Shown: positions 59,790-64,000 of the stretch, piece by piece
Position numbering within the stretch: the stretch's first letter is position 1
Layout: the number at the start of each line of letters is the position of its first letter
Assembly (NCBI RefSeq): GCF_014635825.1
Contig: NZ_BMDO01000015.1
Span: 1 to 64,000, forward strand
DNA from: Mucilaginibacter galii
GTDB lineage: Bacteria > Bacteroidota > Bacteroidia > Sphingobacteriales > Sphingobacteriaceae
Direction of reading: 5' to 3'
Length of the DNA stretch: 64,000 nucleotides
The notes under the pieces: generated by a model
Told to the model about the DNA's origin: nothing
Database searches by the model: none
What the model saw: the letters and a program-made list of their open reading frames with translations, nothing else
Translations under genes and position numbers: made by a program

Positions 59790-62015
59790 CTACTTTTCAT
59801 CGCCCGGATGATAGGTCATCTGCACATGCTTCAGCACATCTTCTTTATAAAATAATATGTCTTTAAACTTTCCGTCGAGATACATTTGCGCCTGGTCGGT
59901 AAAGTTTTTGGAGGATGGGTCGAATGATTGTCCGCCGGTGATGAGCGATTTGGCTCTTACCCTTGGGCCAAACTCTACCGCCGCCATAAAACTGTTGCCC
60001 GAGTAGCCGTAACGCTTCTTCGTGCTGTTCATGGGTCTGCTTACAAACGAAGGCAACTGCCCAAAAGTAGACGCTACCGAAGCGGCCGGCAGGCTTGGCT
60101 GGTTATCGTCATAGCTCACGCCATCAGCAGGGCGCTGGTACCGGTTTATATTGCCCCAGGCTGTGTTCCAGGTACCGTAGCGGGTATTCAGGTCTGCCAG
60201 AGATTGCTGTAACAAGGCTATTTGCTGCGCCGGGGTAATGGTTTGCATAAGCTTGGCCACTCTTTCGGTTTGATAGGTGCCTTCTTCTGTGGAAGCGGGG
60301 CGGGGTAGGGCACCAAACAGGCGTGTTCCATATTCAACAGCCAATGTGGTAGCTACCGAATTGATAGCTGAACGCCTGTCCCATTGTTTAAGTGTTTGTA
60401 TTGGAGCGTTTAAAATGTTCTTAGTTAAAGAATCCGGAACTTGCTCGTAGGCCTTGAATAGCGGCGGCAGTATAACATCAAATGCAGTCAAATAGCGGTC
60501 ATAGCCTTTTGCGATCATCCCTTCAAGCGTTAATTTTTCCGGGTTATCCAATAGTTTTATGGCATTTATACCCCGGTAATTCTGACCATCAGGAGCCATG
60601 TAAGCCGGATACTTTTTAGGGTCGGGGTTGCTTATGCCAGCTGAGGCAAACGGTGTGGCGTTGCAATTTTGGATAAAGCCGCTGGCAGGATTATGCACTT
60701 GGACTATCTCATTTAGAGGATGTAGCCCCTGCCATTCTGTGGCTGGAGTTGTGCCATTTACAGGTTGTGTCCAGTCCAGCTTAGCGTTGCGTTTGGGCAT
60801 AAAGTTGCCATACCAAAAGGCAGTATTGCCCTTATCATCGGCATATACGGTGTTATTGGTGGCATTTTGCAGCATGTCCATGGCTTTGGTATACTGCCCG
60901 TAGGTGTTGGCTTTAGTAATTAACCATGACTCCACAAGTGCATTGTACGAGCGATTGTTGGCCTTCAAAGCCAGCCATTTACCACCGCGACTACCCAGCA
61001 CAGGCCCGTGGTGCGTGTAATAGCCGTTAATGGTTACCTGTTCTATCTTATCACCCTTTTTGCAGTTAAGTACCAATTTGCGTTCGGTTAAGGGTTTTAA
61101 CTGCCCGTTATATTCATAGTACCATTTGCGGTCTTTCCGTATTACTTTCTCGGCATAGGCATCGGCTACATCGGCATTGCTGCTGGTGTGCATCCATCCG
61201 CAGTGGGCGTTAAAGCCTTGGTAAATAAAAAATTGCCCCCAGGTAACTGCACCGTACGCGTTCAAGCCTTCCTCGCTCACCAGTTGAACCTCCGACCGGA
61301 AATAAAACGGTACATGCGGATTAATATATAGCATGGCATGCCCCGTAGCCGACTTTTTAGGCGAGATAGCAAAGCCGTTTGAGCCAATTTCTTTGTCGAA
61401 AACGCGTTCGTGTAAGTTGTTCAATTCTCCTTCAGGATTTATAGGCGTGGGTTGAAAGCCATATTTGGCATCAAACGCTTCTGAATAAAAGCTACGGGTT
61501 TCGTTCAGGGTAATGCCGCCGGTAATGGTGGCTGCAACGCTGCCATCGGTAAACATGAGTGCATACCAGGGCTCAAAGTGCGTAAGCACCTGTGGTTTGG
61601 TTTGCGGGTGCATGTACAAATAGTAGTTTACACCATCAGCAAAAGAATCCATGAGCTTTTTAAACCACAGCGGGCTTTGCTTATATTCTTTAATGGCTTC
61701 GGCGCTGTCGGCAATCAACTGGAGTTGCACATCGGTATACAAGTTACTTTCGCCGTCTACCTCGGCCTGCTTGCCCAATTGGTATAAGTAGTTGCGTTCA
61801 ATGCCTTTAAAGTTTTCTTCACATTGAGTGTACATTAAGCCAAAAACTACGTTGGCGTCGGTTTTACCATAAATATGGGGTACGCCCCAGTTATCGCGTA
61901 TAACCGTGACCTGTTTAGCCTGCGTTTTATAGCGGGCAATTTCGGCAGAAGTAAACTTTTGGGCAAAGCAAATTGCCGGAAGACAGCAGAGCAGTAAAAG
62001 CAACTGTTTTTTCAT
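59790..62015 (-). CDS. Penicillin acylase-family N-terminal-nucleophile hydrolase
   Basis: A 741-residue secreted enzyme with a signal peptide (KKQLLLLLCCLPAICFAQ). The alpha-chain part has VIRDNWGVPHIYGKTDANVVFG, the classic acylase start. Autocatalytic cleavage would occur at Gly-Ser in KEIGSNGFAISPKKS, making Ser212 the N-terminal nucleophile of the beta chain. NVYADDKGN-type and HHGPVLG motifs (TINGYYTHHGPVLG) follow. Members cleave amides such as penicillins, acyl-homoserine lactones or lipid-type amides; the substrate is open. The frame begins 13 codons earlier at 62054, but the ATG at 62015 directly starts the signal peptide. Confidence 0.9.
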   Translation of the reverse strand: MKKQLLLLLCCLPAICFAQKFTSAEIARYKTQAKQVTVIRDNWGVPHIYGKTDANVVFGLMYTQCEENFKGIERNYLYQLGKQAEVDGESNLYTDVQLQLIADSAEAIKEYKQSPLWFKKLMDSFADGVNYYLYMHPQTKPQVLTHFEPWYALMFTDGSVAATITGGITLNETRSFYSEAFDAKYGFQPTPINPEGELNNLHERVFDKEIGSNGFAISPKKSATGHAMLYINPHVPFYFRSEVQLVSEEGLNAYGAVTWGQFFIYQGFNAHCGWMHTSSNADVADAYAEKVIRKDRKWYYEYNGQLKPLTERKLVLNCKKGDKIEQVTINGYYTHHGPVLGSRGGKWLALKANNRSYNALVESWLITKANTYGQYTKAMDMLQNATNNTVYADDKGNTAFWYGNFMPKRNAKLDWTQPVNGTTPATEWQGLHPLNEIVQVHNPASGFIQNCNATPFASAGISNPDPKKYPAYMAPDGQNYRGINAIKLLDNPEKLTLEGMIAKGYDRYLTAFDVILPPLFKAYEQVPDSLTKNILNAPIQTLKQWDRRSAINSVATTLAVEYGTRLFGALPRPASTEEGTYQTERVAKLMQTITPAQQIALLQQSLADLNTRYGTWNTAWGNINRYQRPADGVSYDDNQPSLPAASVASTFGQLPSFVSRPMNSTKKRYGYSGNSFMAAVEFGPRVRAKSLITGGQSFDPSSKNFTDQAQMYLDGKFKDILFYKEDVLKHVQMTYHPGDEK

Positions 62016-62144
62016 ACGAGTATATAAGCGATTGAAAATAGCGATTTTTCGCAAGAGCCTGGGTATGTAACAGGAAAGTTTAAGTAACTGAAACTTTTTA
62101 CGCTTACTAAGCTTAGTTAATTATATCATTTAACAATCAATCGT

Positions 62145-62666
62145 ATGAAATATGCATTTGTTTTTGGTACCAGCATTTATATAAGTCCAGAGCGTACGGT
62201 AAGCTACGCCGACGCAGAAACTAAAATACCATTTCTCAAAATCCTATCTTTCTATGCGTCTCATAACAATGCTGCAAACAGCATTTTGAGTATAGATGCA
62301 GATGTTGCGGCGTCGAACGATGAGAGAATAGTGGTCACTTCTAATGAGCCAAGTGCAGGGAGTGCGATCAAAGTTGTGGCCGATGATAAACGGGTGCAAA
62401 TTTTCAGGACCGGTCAAGAGCACCCGGTTTTAGACGTTTTACAGTTAGATGAGCACGAATTTAGTGCGCTTTCCAGCCATATATTTAATGAAATTGAAGC
62501 GCAACAAGTGAGTGTGGTATTCAAGATCAAAGGTGACTTTAGCGTAGGCGGACACCGGATTGTTATTGACGGCGAAAGCCTGTATGTTAACGGCGATTCG
62601 TTTGCTAACGGGGTAGTTAACGCTCACGATGGCGTAAACCTGGTACCCGATAACACGATTTATTAA
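62145..62666 (+). CDS. Unrecognised 173-residue protein
   Basis: I do not recognise this protein. It has no clear signal peptide or TM helix. The start reads MKYAFVFGTSIYISPERTVSY, the middle has an acidic patch (SIDADVAASNDER) and the end is beta-rich with VVFKIKGDFSVGGHRIVIDG and NGDSFANGVVNAHDG, suggesting a mostly beta fold. Codon use looks like that of neighbours. Its stop overlaps the stop of the convergent SDR gene by 3-4 nt. It could be a secreted or intracellular protein of lineage-specific distribution. Confidence 0.65.
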   Translation: MKYAFVFGTSIYISPERTVSYADAETKIPFLKILSFYASHNNAANSILSIDADVAASNDERIVVTSNEPSAGSAIKVVADDKRVQIFRTGQEHPVLDVLQLDEHEFSALSSHIFNEIEAQQVSVVFKIKGDFSVGGHRIVIDGESLYVNGDSFANGVVNAHDGVNLVPDNTIY

Positions 62667-63430
62667 GTTCTAAGGTAAGAGGCACCGTTCAGGTCTATAA
62701 TTCCGGCGGTGGTAAATTCCATCCCCGGCGAGGCATACATGGCAGCCAGCCTGGCTACTTCTTCGGCAGTGGCTACACGGTTGTACGGGCTTTGTTTTTT
62801 AATGGCTTCGCCTGCCTCGCTGCTTAGCAGTTCGGAAGTCATATCGGTTTCTACGAAGCCGGGAGCTATTACGTGTACGCTAACCTCGTGTGGCGCTAAG
62901 GTAACCGCTAAAGACTGGCTCATGGCATTTAAACCCGCCTTACTGGCTGCATAGGCCGGATGATCGGGCTCGCCTCTGAAAGCGCCCCTCGAAGAGATAT
63001 TGATGATTTTACCTTCGCCGTTATGGATCATGTGGCGTGATGCAAAAAAGCATAAGTTGGCAACACCGTTCAGGTTGGTGGCTATGGTATCTTCCCAGCT
63101 TTGCAGCCAGTCTTCGTAAGTAACTTCGTTTATTTTATGTTCAATGTATACACCGGCGTTATTTACCAGTACATCAATTTGGGGGTAGTGCTGTAATACT
63201 TTGTTAAAAAAACGTTCAACGTTTTTTGGCTGACTTTGATTTAACTGGTAAAGGCCATGATTGCCGCTATGACCTAACTCGGTCAACGTGCGTTCGGCAG
63301 TGTCTTGGTCGGTGTTGTAAGTAATAATTACGTTAGCGTTCAGTGAGGCAAATAACAAAGCGCAGGCTTTTCCTATGCCGCGCGAGCCGCCTGTAATTAA
63401 TACAGTTTTGCCGGTGAAATCAATGGTCAT
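62663..63430 (-). CDS. Short-chain dehydrogenase/reductase, FabG-like
   Basis: A 255-residue classical SDR, close in pattern to 3-oxoacyl-ACP reductases. Cofactor loop TGGSRGIG (13-20), NNAG (90-93), catalytic Ser147 in INISSRGA, Tyr160 and Lys164 in YAASKAG, then APGFVETDM and the C-terminal GIIDLNGA. No fatty-acid gene is next to it, so it may be a stand-alone oxidoreductase for another ketone. It is convergent with the unrecognised gene at 62145, with a few nucleotides of stop overlap. Confidence 0.87.
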   Translation of the reverse strand: MTIDFTGKTVLITGGSRGIGKACALLFASLNANVIITYNTDQDTAERTLTELGHSGNHGLYQLNQSQPKNVERFFNKVLQHYPQIDVLVNNAGVYIEHKINEVTYEDWLQSWEDTIATNLNGVANLCFFASRHMIHNGEGKIINISSRGAFRGEPDHPAYAASKAGLNAMSQSLAVTLAPHEVSVHVIAPGFVETDMTSELLSSEAGEAIKKQSPYNRVATAEEVARLAAMYASPGMEFTTAGIIDLNGASYLRT

Positions 63431-63584
63431 GACAGAGGTAGATTTTTTCTTTAATTTAAAGTATAAGTTTCGTTATACGTAAATTAAAATTTTAAGTTAC
63501 CTCACAACTACAAAACTGAACTTTTTTAAGTTCTATGTTTGAAATTATCGTTAAGTGGAAAGAATTTTATTGAATAGTTTTAAA

Positions 63585-64000
63585 TTATTGTTGAGCTTTC
63601 TTTTTTGCTTTTTCGCGGTCTTTGAAGAAGCCACGCAATAAGAAGTTATGCTGTACCGCTTCCAGGTCATCGTTTAACTTCACAGAACTTTCGTGCAATT
63701 GGTTCAATGTGTTTTTCATTTGAGCAGCGGTTGGCTGGTCGTTGAGTAACACACCAATAGCATTATCTGTCGTGTTCAGCTTATTACTGGCACGGTTCAG
63801 ATTATCGGTGAGGGTGCTGGCTTTGGCAGTAGCTTCCTGCAATTGATTGGCCGATTGCTGAAGCTTGGTAAATAAGGCAGTATCGGTCAGCATCTTATCG
63901 GCAAGTCCTCCCTTGGTATTCATTTTGTAACCAAAACGGCTCAGTTCATCGGCCATTACGGCAGTACGGCTGGTGGTGCTTTGTAAATTGGCAACTACCG
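63585..64000 (-). CDS. MlaD/MCE-family protein, C-terminal part (runs off the window)
   Basis: The frame is open through the right edge of the window, so only the last ~138 codons are seen and the start lies beyond 64000. The sequence is helical and Gln/Ala-rich (QQSANQLQEATAKASTL, MKNTLNQLHESSVKL) and ends with EAVQHNFLLRGFFKDREKAK. That ending is the recognisable tail of Bacteroidota MCE-domain (MlaD) proteins, the membrane-anchored subunit of phospholipid transport ABC systems between the two membranes. The MCE domain itself is outside the window. An ATG at 63956 is internal, not the true start. Confidence 0.78.
   Translation of the reverse strand, partial: VVANLQSTTSRTAVMADELSRFGYKMNTKGGLADKMLTDTALFTKLQQSANQLQEATAKASTLTDNLNRASNKLNTTDNAIGVLLNDQPTAAQMKNTLNQLHESSVKLNDDLEAVQHNFLLRGFFKDREKAKKKAQQ

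Noticed and set aside
1..64000. Prophage, integrative element or CRISPR array
   Set aside because: No integrase, capsid, transposase or regularly spaced direct repeats were seen; the repeats found are palindromes at irregular spacing.

Overview
The window looks like chromosomal DNA of a Bacteroidota member of the Sphingobacteriaceae (Mucilaginibacter- or Pedobacter-like). The evidence is a SusC/SusD pair driven by an ECF sigma/FecR pair, a short (285-residue) primary-type sigma factor, promoter elements of the TAnnTTTG type, almost no Shine-Dalgarno sequences, and Bacteroidota-style protein families throughout. No phage, integrase, transposase, tRNA or CRISPR array was found. The genus is an inference.

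Layout. 1-118: 3' end of a 5S rRNA with its terminator. 372-1592: a Bcr/CflA-type efflux pump. 1769-12034: seven tightly packed co-directional genes: Ser/Thr kinase, a protein with a degenerate FHA-like domain, a 32-residue membrane peptide, a membrane PP2C phosphatase, a giant RodA/FtsW-penicillin-binding-protein fusion, an FHA protein and a second, near-duplicate Ser/Thr kinase. Its content mirrors the actinobacterial fhaA-fhaB-pstP-rodA-pbpA-pknA-pknB cell-wall control operon and is the most striking system here. 12041-16672: an MFS transporter, a truncated Rieske remnant, a zinc alcohol dehydrogenase and a short-chain dehydrogenase, with dispersed palindromic repeats between the last two. 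17007-24583: a glycan-building cluster (two GT4, a GmhB-type heptose phosphatase, two GT9 heptosyltransferase-like enzymes, a GT2 and a NodU-type carbamoyltransferase).

24810-29164: a small secreted protein, then a DUF1338/HglS-type 2-oxoadipate dioxygenase followed 4 nt later by a YdiJ-like FAD/Fe-S dehydrogenase; together they could take 2-oxoadipate through D-2-hydroxyglutarate to 2-oxoglutarate. 29389-36667: ECF sigma, FecR-type anti-sigma, SusC and SusD, a nutrient-import locus with no neighbouring degradative enzyme. 36980-37837: the RpoD-type sigma factor. 38409-46407: a pentose-phosphate operon (transketolase, RpiB, transaldolase, a HAD phosphatase, 6-phosphogluconate dehydrogenase, glucose-6-phosphate dehydrogenase, 6-phosphogluconolactonase).

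46534-64000: mostly single housekeeping or accessory genes: a UPF1-like helicase, UDP-glucuronate 4-epimerase-like enzyme, M28 peptidase, malate:quinone oxidoreductase, a spore-photoproduct-lyase-like radical SAM enzyme, cytochrome bd oxidase (cydAB), PAP2 phosphatase, APC permease, penicillin-acylase-family hydrolase, an unrecognised protein, an SDR and the 3' end of an MlaD/MCE gene. Palindromic repeats related to GTCATTGCGAGG...CCTCGCAATGAC recur in at least six gaps.
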